Assembly (NCBI RefSeq): GCF_030315745.1
Contig: NZ_JASXSH010000001.1
Span: 307,908-371,907, forward strand
From: Gordonia heveisoli
Lineage (GTDB): Bacteria; Actinomycetota; Actinomycetes; Mycobacteriales; Mycobacteriaceae
DNA: 64,000 bases
Direction of reading: 5' to 3'
Below, one piece after another: positions 37,615-45,527 of the stretch (the first letter of the stretch is position 1; the number at the start of each line of letters is the position of its first letter). The translations under genes were made by a program, and so were the position numbers. A model generated the notes under the pieces. It was given only the letters and a program-made list of their open reading frames with translations, searched no databases and had not been told where the DNA came from.

Positions 37615-38196
37615 ATGTCCACCTACACCGAGATCACGCTGCCCTTTGAGGTCACCGGCGAGAAGAAGGATCTGCTGACGCTGCTCGCCGACCAGCGGGC
37701 CCTGGTGCGGATCACGGCCCGCAACCTGACCGACGAGCAGGCCCGACAGCGGACGACGGTGAGCGAGCTGAGCCTCGGCGGGCTCATCAAACATCTCGCC
37801 TGGGGTGAGATCAACACACTCAAGGTCCTCACCGAACGCGACGAGAACGCCGAACTCGACATGGCCGCGCTGTCGCACAACTACGAGCTGCTGCCGGAGG
37901 AAACCCTGCAGGACTGGCTGGACGAGTACGAGCGGGCGGCCGCCGAACTCGACGCCTATATCGCCGGCCTGGACAACCTCGACGACCTCATCCCGCAGCC
38001 GACGGCGCCGTGGGCTCCGGAACGGCAGTGGTACACCGTCCGGACGATGATGCTCGGCAAGCTCCGTGAGACGGCGCACCACTCCGGGCACGCCGACATC
38101 ATCCGGGAGGCCCTGGACGGACAGTCCACCATGGCCGCGATCTCCGAGGGCCAGTCGTGGGCCGACGACGTCGCGGCGTTGTCGGCGGACTCCTGA
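37615..38196 (+). CDS. DinB/DUF664-family protein
   Basis: A 193-residue helical-bundle protein with GAGGAG 5-10 nt upstream of the ATG. The DinB-like pattern is LLTLLADQRALVRITARNLT, then SLGGLIKHLAWGEINTL with a metal-ligand His, and KLRETAHHSGHADIIREALD with two further histidines. Members are metal-binding, and some are thiol-dependent S-transferases using mycothiol or bacillithiol. The specific role is unknown. Confidence 0.87.
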   Translation: MSTYTEITLPFEVTGEKKDLLTLLADQRALVRITARNLTDEQARQRTTVSELSLGGLIKHLAWGEINTLKVLTERDENAELDMAALSHNYELLPEETLQDWLDEYERAAAELDAYIAGLDNLDDLIPQPTAPWAPERQWYTVRTMMLGKLRETAHHSGHADIIREALDGQSTMAAISEGQSWADDVAALSADS

Positions 38197-38220
38197 ATCG
38201 AGGTACCGGAGGCCGGGTTC

Positions 38221-38236
38221 TGTGATCGCGTTCACA
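38221..38236 (+). promoter_or_regulatory. Perfect CRP/GlxR-type binding site
   Basis: TGTGA-TCGCGT-TCACA, 93 nt upstream of the monooxygenase start and 24 nt after the DinB-like stop. The arms match the CRP-family consensus at all ten positions. Actinobacterial CRP/GlxR (Cmr) proteins bind this motif with cAMP. Confidence 0.7.
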
Positions 38237-38328
38237 TTCGCATCGGGTTGATGCATGATGACAGAATCCGGCCCGAAGGCCCGTCGGGGGCAGTCGGGCG
38301 CCGCATCCCGATCCGCCGGAGGTCCCGC

Positions 38329-39846
38329 GTGACCGACGAAATACCGCCGCCCACCCGCGATGCCGAGGAAGCCGGCGCTGCCGACGCGATGCTCGACGTC
38401 ATCATCATCGGCGCCGGGCTATCCGGCATCGATTGCGCCTACCGGCTGCGGGAGCAGAATCCGGACGCCGACTACCTCATCCTGGAGCGTCGCACGGGTA
38501 TCGGCGGGACGTGGGATCTGTTCCGCTATCCGGGGGTCCGGTCCGACAGCGACATCTACACACTCAGCTATCCGTTCGAGCCCTGGCGCAAACCGCAGGC
38601 GCTGGCCGACGGTACCGATATCCGCCACTACATCGAGCACACCGCCCGCAAGTTTCGTATCGATGAGCGGATCCGCTTCTCCCACAAGGTGATCAGCGCG
38701 GACTGGGATTCCGCCACGGACACCTGGACACTGACCGTGGAGGACGGCGGCGAATCCGGCACGGACACCAGCCGCACCCGGACCTACCGCAGCCGGTTCG
38801 TCGTGTTCGCGACCGGCTACTACGACTACGACAATCCGCACACCCCACGATTCGCCGGGTCCGACGAGTTCACCGGCCAGATCGTGCATCCGCAGCACTG
38901 GCCCGAGAATCTCGACTACGCCGGCAAGAACGTCGTCGTCATCGGCAGCGGCGCAACCGCGGTCAGCCTGATCCCGGCGCTGGCCCGCACCGCCGGGCAG
39001 GTGACCATGCTGCAGCGGTCACCGTCGTACATCTTCTCCTCCAAGCAGAAGCAGTACTTCGCACCGATAGCCCGAAAAGTACTCTCCGCCAATGCTGCTC
39101 ATCAGGTCATCCGGACCCGATACGCACTGCAGACCTCCGCCCTGGTACACCTGACGCACCGCTTCCCCCGGCTGGGACGAAAGTTGCTCCTCAGCAGCGT
39201 CACCAGCAACCTGCCCGACGACTACCCCATCGACGTGCATTTCACCCCGACCTACAACCCCTGGGATCAGCGGATGTGCATGGTCCCCGACGCCGACCTT
39301 TTCGACGCGATCAACTCCGGTGCGGTGGAGATGGTCACCGACCATATCGACCGCTTCGACGCCGACGGAATCGCACTGACCTCCGGCCGCCACCTCGACG
39401 CCGACATCATCGTCACCGCAACCGGTTTGCAGCTACTCGGCTTCGGCGGCACGCGCATTCGCGTCGACGGCGCCGAGGTGAAGCCGCACGACCGGTTCGT
39501 GTTCAAGAGCCATCTCCTCGAAGATGTGCCCAACCTCGCGTGGTCAGTTGGCTACACCAACGCCTCGTGGACCCTGCGTGCGGATATGACCGCCCGCTCG
39601 GTGTCGGCGCTGATCCGGCACATGCGCGAGCATGGCTACACCCACGCCTATCCGCACTTGGGTTCGGAGACGATGGGATCGCGACCGCTCTGGGATCTCA
39701 AGGCTGGATACGTCGAGCGCAGCCCCGACGCGTTGCCCAAGTCGGGTACCCGAGGTCACTGGCAGGTCCGGCACAACTATTACCGCGATGCGATCGACCA
39801 TCGCTTCGGCGACGTGACCGACTCGCTCGTCTTCGGCCGCGTCTGA
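38329..39846 (+). CDS. Flavin-containing (Baeyer-Villiger-type) monooxygenase
   Basis: A 505-residue FAD/NADPH monooxygenase from GTG 38329, chosen for GGAGGT 5 nt upstream. FAD motif: VIIIGAGLSGIDCAYRL; NADPH motif: VVVIGSGATAVSLIPAL. The Baeyer-Villiger fingerprint FxGxxxHxxxWP is met by FTGQIVHPQHWP. The GGTWDLFRYPGVRSDSD signature places it near EthA-type enzymes. These convert ketones to esters or oxidise heteroatoms; the substrate is not predictable. A CRP-type site lies upstream, and a related enzyme lies at 41628 on the other strand. Confidence 0.92.
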   Translation: MTDEIPPPTRDAEEAGAADAMLDVIIIGAGLSGIDCAYRLREQNPDADYLILERRTGIGGTWDLFRYPGVRSDSDIYTLSYPFEPWRKPQALADGTDIRHYIEHTARKFRIDERIRFSHKVISADWDSATDTWTLTVEDGGESGTDTSRTRTYRSRFVVFATGYYDYDNPHTPRFAGSDEFTGQIVHPQHWPENLDYAGKNVVVIGSGATAVSLIPALARTAGQVTMLQRSPSYIFSSKQKQYFAPIARKVLSANAAHQVIRTRYALQTSALVHLTHRFPRLGRKLLLSSVTSNLPDDYPIDVHFTPTYNPWDQRMCMVPDADLFDAINSGAVEMVTDHIDRFDADGIALTSGRHLDADIIVTATGLQLLGFGGTRIRVDGAEVKPHDRFVFKSHLLEDVPNLAWSVGYTNASWTLRADMTARSVSALIRHMREHGYTHAYPHLGSETMGSRPLWDLKAGYVERSPDALPKSGTRGHWQVRHNYYRDAIDHRFGDVTDSLVFGRV

Positions 39847-39970
39847 CGGATCGGCGACCCACCACCGGCCACCGATCGCACGTATCCGGCCGAACGTGTA
39901 GTCCGATCGGGTGGATTTGTCCGAATTCCCCCGTGATCGCGTCAATCGGGTTGCTCTGGTGGTGCCCTAC

Positions 39971-40000
39971 GCCGACGATAAGTGCGCCGACGATAAGTGC
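39971..40000. repeat. 15-nt tandem repeat
   Basis: GCCGACGATAAGTGC is repeated exactly twice with no gap, ending 40 nt before the DUF6777 start in a non-coding gap. It may be a regulatory direct repeat or simple slippage. Confidence 0.65.
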
Positions 40001-40040
40001 GACCGCGCCGGTCGGGCAACACCGAGGAGTTGGACCCACC

Positions 40041-41597
40041 ATGACGCAGGACGAGACGAGCGCCGCGATCACCGAGATCATCCCGGGTGCACGCGGACGA
40101 CGCGCCCTCACCATCGCGCTCGCCACGGTGATCGTCGTGCTGGCACTCCTGCTCGCCGGCGGCGTCGTGCTGGTGACCAAGGCCCGCCAGGGCGAGGTCG
40201 AGATACCCGGTATCACCCTCACCGCCGCGGACGACCCGGGCGTCGGCGCTTTCACCGAACCGGTTGTCGCGGGCACACCGTCAGGCCTGTCGACGGTGCA
40301 ACTGTCAGCTCAACTCGGTGTCCCCGACCAGGGCACCGTACTGGTCAACGGCACCGACGCCGGACTGTATGCGACGACAGGCTCGGCCGCCTGCGACACC
40401 CCCGGGCTGGGCCGCCTGCTTACCGCCGATCAGGCGCTCGGCACCGCCTGGGGCGGTGTCTTCGGCATCCGCTCGGAATCGATTCCCTACTACCTCGACA
40501 CCCTGTCCCCCGTCCTGCTCACCACCGATACGTGGGTCACCGACCACCGGTATCTCGACGGCTCCGCACGGCCGCATCAGGCGATCCTCCAAACGGGCAC
40601 CGCGGTGCTCGTCGACGCGATCGGTGTACCCCGCGTGCGTTGCATCGGCGGTAGCCCACTCGCACCCCCCGCCGACGCACCCGTCGGCGGCTACGAGGTC
40701 AACGGTGACCGCTGGCCGGAGTACAACACCCGCAAGGTCACCCGGGTCACATATCAGGAGCGGCGGGTACCGGCTGCCCCGCGGCCCGCCGGCGGCGTCG
40801 TGACACCCGCACCGGCCCCGGCGCCCGCACCAGGATTCCTGCCCACCCTCCAGGTGCTCGACCTACTGCACCACACCCTCGTCCCGCATCGTGTCGGTGG
40901 CACGCTCGATCTGCGCAGGCAGCCGCTGCTGCGCGAGCCGCTGCCGACGCCGGCCGCACTCAACCGGCCATATGTGCCCGCCAACGCCGACGATGCCCGC
41001 CAGAACGGTCTGGCCCGTCCCGGCAGCCCGGCACCCGCCCCGGACGTCACCAAGCGTGCCGATGAACAGCGGGGCATCCCACGCAATGCGCCCGATGCGG
41101 CGGAACGGTCGGCCGAACCGGTGCCCGCCGATCTACTGACTCCGCCGCGCGCTCCGCACCAGCCGCGGCCCGCGGACCGGGGCGGACAGTCGCCGTCGGC
41201 GACCTCGACCACCGCCCCTCGGCCGTCGACCCAACAGCCGTCGACCCAACGTCCGGCGGGCCCACCCGCCGAGCCGTCGCCTCCTGCCTCCCCGGCGACC
41301 CCTACCGCCACGCCTCCGCAGCGTTCGGTCGCACCTGAGGTCCCGGCGACCACCGGCCGTCCGACACCGCCGCAGGCCTCCCCGACATCGCCGCAGGCTT
41401 CCCCGACACCAGAGTCGCCGGCGTCACCGCAGCCGCCGGCGACCGTGGAACCACCGGCTCCTCGGGAACGGCCCGCCGCGCCCCCGACGACGATCACCAA
41501 ACCCGCGCCGGTGATCCCCAGGGTGATCCCGAAACCACAACCGCAACCTGAGCCCGAGCCCGAGCCGACCACCGTGACCACCACGCCCGCGGCGTGA
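40041..41597 (+). CDS. DUF6777 membrane-anchored protein with proline-rich tail
   Basis: A 518-residue protein with one N-terminal transmembrane helix (about residues 22-48, LTIALATVIVVLALLLAGGV). An extracytoplasmic DUF6777-like domain ends near residue 220 (PYYLDTLSPVLLTTDTWVTD, AILQTGTAVLVDAIGVPRVR). After about residue 250 the chain is long, disordered and rich in Pro, Ala, Ser and Thr, ending in PKPQPQPEPEPEP. Function is unknown. The tail could span the thick mycolate cell wall. Its gene is flanked by the two monooxygenase genes. Confidence 0.8.
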   Translation: MTQDETSAAITEIIPGARGRRALTIALATVIVVLALLLAGGVVLVTKARQGEVEIPGITLTAADDPGVGAFTEPVVAGTPSGLSTVQLSAQLGVPDQGTVLVNGTDAGLYATTGSAACDTPGLGRLLTADQALGTAWGGVFGIRSESIPYYLDTLSPVLLTTDTWVTDHRYLDGSARPHQAILQTGTAVLVDAIGVPRVRCIGGSPLAPPADAPVGGYEVNGDRWPEYNTRKVTRVTYQERRVPAAPRPAGGVVTPAPAPAPAPGFLPTLQVLDLLHHTLVPHRVGGTLDLRRQPLLREPLPTPAALNRPYVPANADDARQNGLARPGSPAPAPDVTKRADEQRGIPRNAPDAAERSAEPVPADLLTPPRAPHQPRPADRGGQSPSATSTTAPRPSTQQPSTQRPAGPPAEPSPPASPATPTATPPQRSVAPEVPATTGRPTPPQASPTSPQASPTPESPASPQPPATVEPPAPRERPAAPPTTITKPAPVIPRVIPKPQPQPEPEPEPTTVTTTPAA

Positions 41598-41627
41598 CCA
41601 CTGGCCCAGGTCGGTCGGTTCGGATGA

Positions 41628-43178
41628 TCAGCGTGCCGCGGTCGCCGACACCTCGGCGTCGTCGCGGGTCGCCCCGCGGCCGAAACGCAGGAAACGGTCG
41701 ACGATGTCGCCCTTACGCAGGCGTTTGCGGTCCTCGAAGTAGCTCATCGACATCGTCCACGGCCCGTCGACACCCTGCTTGGGCAGATCGGCGAGTGATC
41801 GCTGCACGTAACCGGCACCGAAGGCGAGTGCGGGGCGGGTCGCCATGCCGGGGTCGCGCTGCGGTGTCACCGACCGGTACCCGTGCGCATCCATGTGGTC
41901 GAGCAGCTTGCAGAAGTATTCGCACAGCAGCCCGACCTTGAGGGTCCACGACGAGTTCGTATAGCCGATCGCCATCGCGAAATTCGGTACACCGTCGAGC
42001 ATGATCCCGCGGTAGATCACGTGGTCGGGCAGATTCACCGGGTCGCCGTCGACGTCGAGCGCCACGCCGCCGAGGAGCCGCAGGTTGAGTCCGGTGGCGG
42101 TGACGATGATGTCGGCCTCGAGCTCCCGACCGCTCTCCAGCAGAAGGCCCTTCTCGGTGAAGGTCGCAATGCGATCGGTGACGACCGACGCTTTGCCGCT
42201 CCGGATGGTGCGGAACATGTCACCGTCGGGGACGAAGCAGAGCCGCTGATCCCACGGATCGTACGGCGGGTTGAAATGCTCGTCGACGGGAAAGTCGTCG
42301 GACAGGAACTTGGCGTTGACACCCCGGATCATCTTGCGGGCGGCCTTCGGGAAGCGCTGACAGAACTCGAACAGCAAACGCTGCTGAAGGATGTTCTTCC
42401 CGCGGGCGAGCACATATCCACGTTCGTCTCCGAGGTACTTGCGGGCCGCGTTAGCCAGTGCATCCTCGCGCGGAATGGGCAACACATAACTGGGCGTCCG
42501 CTGCAGCATGGTGACATGTTCGGCCTGTTCGGCGAGCGCCGGCAATAGTGTGACTGCCGTTGCGCCACTACCGATCACGACGATCCTCTGCCCGGCGTAG
42601 TCCAGATCCTCGGGCCAATGCTGGGGATGGATGACCGGGCCTGGGAACCGGTCGACGCCGACGAAGTCGGGCGTGTATCCCTCGTCGTAGCGGTAGTAGC
42701 CCGACCCGGCGAAGATCCAGCCGGCGAGGATGGTGCTGCGCCGGCCCGTTTCGGTGTGTTCGATCTGCACCGTCCACTGCGATGTCGCCGACGACCAGGA
42801 CGCCGAGACCACCCGCTGGCGATACCGGATCTGCTCGGTGAGGCCGTTCTCCTCGATGGTCTCGTGGAGGTAGGCGAGGATGCGGTCGGCGTCGGCGATG
42901 GCCTGCTCGTCGCGCCACGGTTTGAACTCGTAGCCGAAGGTGAGCAGATCGCTGTCCGAGCGGATCCCGGGATAGCGGAAGAGATCCCAGGTACCGCCGG
43001 CCGCGTCCCTGGCCTCGATGATGGTGAACGTCTTCGACGGCAACTCGGTGTGCAGGTATCGCGCCGCGCCGATGCCGGAGATGCCGGCACCGATGATCAG
43101 CACGTCCACCGTCGTGGGCGGGGTTTCGTGGGAGGGCAGGTCGCCGATGGTCGACTCTGACGGGGTCACGTGGGTCAC
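41628..43178 (-). CDS. EthA-like flavin-containing monooxygenase
   Basis: A 516-residue enzyme. FAD motif VLIIGAGISGIGAARYL, signature GGTWDLFRYPGIRSDSDLLT, Baeyer-Villiger fingerprint FPGPVIHPQHWP and NADPH motif IVVIGSGATAVTLLPAL are all present. The sequence resembles mycobacterial EthA, which activates thioamide prodrugs; the native substrate is unknown. The start is GTG 43178. The usual divergent TetR repressor (EthR) is not adjacent. Confidence 0.93.
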   Translation of the reverse strand: MTHVTPSESTIGDLPSHETPPTTVDVLIIGAGISGIGAARYLHTELPSKTFTIIEARDAAGGTWDLFRYPGIRSDSDLLTFGYEFKPWRDEQAIADADRILAYLHETIEENGLTEQIRYRQRVVSASWSSATSQWTVQIEHTETGRRSTILAGWIFAGSGYYRYDEGYTPDFVGVDRFPGPVIHPQHWPEDLDYAGQRIVVIGSGATAVTLLPALAEQAEHVTMLQRTPSYVLPIPREDALANAARKYLGDERGYVLARGKNILQQRLLFEFCQRFPKAARKMIRGVNAKFLSDDFPVDEHFNPPYDPWDQRLCFVPDGDMFRTIRSGKASVVTDRIATFTEKGLLLESGRELEADIIVTATGLNLRLLGGVALDVDGDPVNLPDHVIYRGIMLDGVPNFAMAIGYTNSSWTLKVGLLCEYFCKLLDHMDAHGYRSVTPQRDPGMATRPALAFGAGYVQRSLADLPKQGVDGPWTMSMSYFEDRKRLRKGDIVDRFLRFGRGATRDDAEVSATAAR

Positions 43179-43290
43179 GGATCGATCTCCTCACCAACGG
43201 TGGTCGTAGTACATCTCCAGGATGTCGCGCGACCCGGTCCTCGCGCCAGCATTCCTCGCCGCTAATTCACGCCGATCGCCGGACTATCTG

Positions 43291-43989
43291 TCAGTCGAAG
43301 GTGAGAATGCACCATTTCCCGGCGTCCTTCTTGAGCGCCACCTTGACCGACGACGCGCGTGGACTCGAGTCCGAACCGCCCAGCGAGACGCGCGTCGTCA
43401 TCTGGGCTTCGGCACGATCGCCGTTCACGGTCACGTTGTCCACCGTGAGTTCGATCTTCACCTGCGGGGCCGTCCCGGTCCCATCGGTGTCGACGATCTC
43501 CTTCTGGAGCTTCTTACTCTCGGCGCACACATGTTTGCTCGCCGACGCGTAGTCCTGATTGGTGACGTCCTTGGCGAAGGCCTCGGCCGTGGCCTTGGCC
43601 GAACCGCCTGCCGATTCCTCGTCGTCCCCACCGGTCACCAGCACGACGGTCACCACCACGGCGGCGATCACGACGATGACCGCGAGCACCGACAGCACGA
43701 TCGCCATCGTCCGCGACTTCCGCGGCGGCGACCCGAACTGTGGGCCACCCGGATACTGTGGGCCACCCGAATACTGGGGACCACCTGAGTACTGGGGACC
43801 ACCTGAGTACTGGGGACCAGGCTGGTTCTGGCCACCCGAATACTGGGGTCCACCCGAATACTGGGGTCCGGGTCGGTTCTGGGGTCCACCTGGGTATTGG
43901 GGTCCGCCCGGGTATTGGGGTCCACCCGGATACTGGCCCGGCCCTCCGGGTGGCTGCTGCCCCCACTGTCCGTTCCGTGGATCCGTCAT
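43291..43989 (-). CDS. Membrane protein with PQY-repeat tail
   Basis: A 232-residue protein. The N-terminal cytoplasmic tail (about 88 residues) is a run of GGPQY-S/P repeats. A basic stop-transfer segment (PPRKSRT) and one transmembrane helix (MAIVLSVLAVIVVIAAVVVT) follow. An extracytoplasmic domain of about 110 residues ends VKVALKKDAGKWCILTFD; its NTF2-like pattern resembles DUF4878-type domains common in mycolata. Function is unknown. Confidence 0.82.
   Translation of the reverse strand: MTDPRNGQWGQQPPGGPGQYPGGPQYPGGPQYPGGPQNRPGPQYSGGPQYSGGQNQPGPQYSGGPQYSGGPQYSGGPQYPGGPQFGSPPRKSRTMAIVLSVLAVIVVIAAVVVTVVLVTGGDDEESAGGSAKATAEAFAKDVTNQDYASASKHVCAESKKLQKEIVDTDGTGTAPQVKIELTVDNVTVNGDRAEAQMTTRVSLGGSDSSPRASSVKVALKKDAGKWCILTFD
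43740..43935. repeat. Imperfect tandem repeats encoding GGPQYS-type units
   Basis: About ten copies of an 18-nt unit (variants of GGACCACCTGAGTACTGG) with a few interruptions reading NRPG or NQPG. Repeats of this kind vary in copy number between strains. Confidence 0.75.
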
Positions 43990-44234
43990 CGTGCGCTCCC
44001 GCTCATCAGTTCCGCTTCGCCGCCGGTAGCAGCGCTGACCCGCATCGTATCGCGCACTGCCACCGATCGACCCTCGTCGGCGGCCGGGCGGTCATTCAGG
44101 CAACCGGTCACCGCCATGCACATCCAGCGGCCACTCGCAGTGCGAGCTGACGTCGCGAACATCACAGGGTGATCCCGGGCTGATCTGGCGCGGAACGGTT
44201 TACAGCCGCGGCAGCCGCACCCAGAATCAACGCC

Positions 44235-45518
44235 ATGTCACGGAGTCGGGGGACCCGCGAGGTCTCGTCATTGATTGCTGCTGTCGTCGCGCTCAGCGCC
44301 GCGGGTCTCATCGGGCTCGGCGCCGGCGTCGCCCACGCCGAAGGTGATTCATCCGGCGGCGGTGGCGGCTCCAGTTCAGCGGACTCGGGATCTGATTCCC
44401 GAGAGGGCTCGGATTTGGGCTCGGATTCGGGTTCGGGCTCGGATTCCGACTCTGGCGACAACGGCTCGCCCAGCGGAGATTCCGCAGATTCGGGCGGCTC
44501 AGATTCGGGTGGCTCAGATTCGGGTGGCTCGGATTCGGGTGGCACGGGATCGGATTCGACCGGCGGCGATTCCACCGACGGCGATTCCACGGACGGCGGA
44601 TCCGCGGAATCGGCACCGGACTCGACGGACACCGCAACCGAAGGCACCGATGACGGCTCCACCGGGCCGACACCGGATACCAGCACACCCGATGCCGGCA
44701 CCACACCGGAACCGGATCCGGCCAGACCGGTGACCGGGACCGACGAGCAGTCACCGGTCGACGTGCGGCCCGGCAACCCAGCGGCCGAGCCAGACCCGAC
44801 GAACGACCGCCCCGCACCGGCTGACGAATCCGGGTCCGGCGAACCGCACACCGATTCGACCGATACCGATGATGCCCACCCTGTCACGGCACCGTCACCA
44901 GCCGCAGCGACCACCGAATCCGACTCCCCCGCCGACGATCTCACCATCTCCGACGGCGCAGCCGACACCGCGAACACGGAAGCGCCCCCCACTGCCCTCG
45001 ACGAAGTCGCGTCGCTGACGGCGGCCAGTGATGCCGTTGACGCACCTGCGATCGCCACCACCGGCACGGAGGCCGGCGGCTCAGCGGCCACCCTTCTCCT
45101 CGCCCAGAACTCGCTGCTCGGCCTGGGCCTGACCCGCACCGCGTCGGCCAGCACGCCCACCCTCTTCGGCAAGGCCATTCCGGTCCTGCCGTCGTTTCCC
45201 TGGCGTCTCGACGACGCGGAGTGGGAACAGGAATGGGAGGCGTTCAACTCGTCGATCGTCGTCTGGGTACCCGGCGTCGGCAACACGATGGCCACCATCA
45301 GCACGGTCATCGACGTCTATCAGTTCGCGACCGCGATCAACGCGCGCGACCGCGCCGAGATCGCCGACGAGATCGGGGATGTGACCGGCGATCTGGTTGC
45401 CACCCAATACACTCCGGCGGTCGGCAATCAGGTCCGGGACCTGGTGCACACTTACGTCGCCGACACCGTCGCCGGATGGATCATCGGGATCATCGGCACC
45501 ACCGCGAGGGCCGCATAG
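44235..45518 (+). CDS. Secreted Ser-Asp-repeat protein, unknown function
   Basis: A 427-residue protein with a signal peptide ending near GVAHAEG (residue 36). The next 200 residues are a strongly acidic low-complexity region built from SDSGG/SDSGS and GDSTDGDS repeats, then Pro/Thr/Asp-rich sequence. The C-terminal 140 residues (from about TLLLAQNSLLGLGLTRTASA) look folded, with EWEAFNSSIVVWVPGVGNTM and a hydrophobic end VADTVAGWIIGIIGTTARAA. Similar C-terminal domains occur in mycobacterial secreted proteins of unknown role. I see no LPXTG signal. It ends 9 nt from the convergent LAL regulator. Confidence 0.78.
   Translation: MSRSRGTREVSSLIAAVVALSAAGLIGLGAGVAHAEGDSSGGGGGSSSADSGSDSREGSDLGSDSGSGSDSDSGDNGSPSGDSADSGGSDSGGSDSGGSDSGGTGSDSTGGDSTDGDSTDGGSAESAPDSTDTATEGTDDGSTGPTPDTSTPDAGTTPEPDPARPVTGTDEQSPVDVRPGNPAAEPDPTNDRPAPADESGSGEPHTDSTDTDDAHPVTAPSPAAATTESDSPADDLTISDGAADTANTEAPPTALDEVASLTAASDAVDAPAIATTGTEAGGSAATLLLAQNSLLGLGLTRTASASTPTLFGKAIPVLPSFPWRLDDAEWEQEWEAFNSSIVVWVPGVGNTMATISTVIDVYQFATAINARDRAEIADEIGDVTGDLVATQYTPAVGNQVRDLVHTYVADTVAGWIIGIIGTTARAA
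44380..44620. repeat. Ser-Asp-encoding repeat tract
   Basis: It contains near-perfect 15-nt units such as AGATTCGGGTGGCTC repeated around 44490-44550, and GGCGATTCCACCGAC-like units around 44565-44600. All are in frame within the secreted-protein gene. Confidence 0.7.
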
Positions 45519-45527
45519 CCATCCTGG

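Noticed and set aside
35833..38256. An 807-codon minus-strand open frame
   Set aside because: It is antisense to the acyl-CoA ligase and DinB-like genes, which have clear motifs and ribosome sites. The translation looks like codon-shadow composition.
41628..43178. Calling this enzyme EthA with an EthR-type circuit
   Set aside because: The enzyme is EthA-like, but no divergent TetR repressor is adjacent, so the regulatory circuit and gene symbol are not supported.
43764..43935. CGAATA motifs resembling SigK -10 elements
   Set aside because: They fall inside the coding repeat tract and have no CCATCC at the right spacing.
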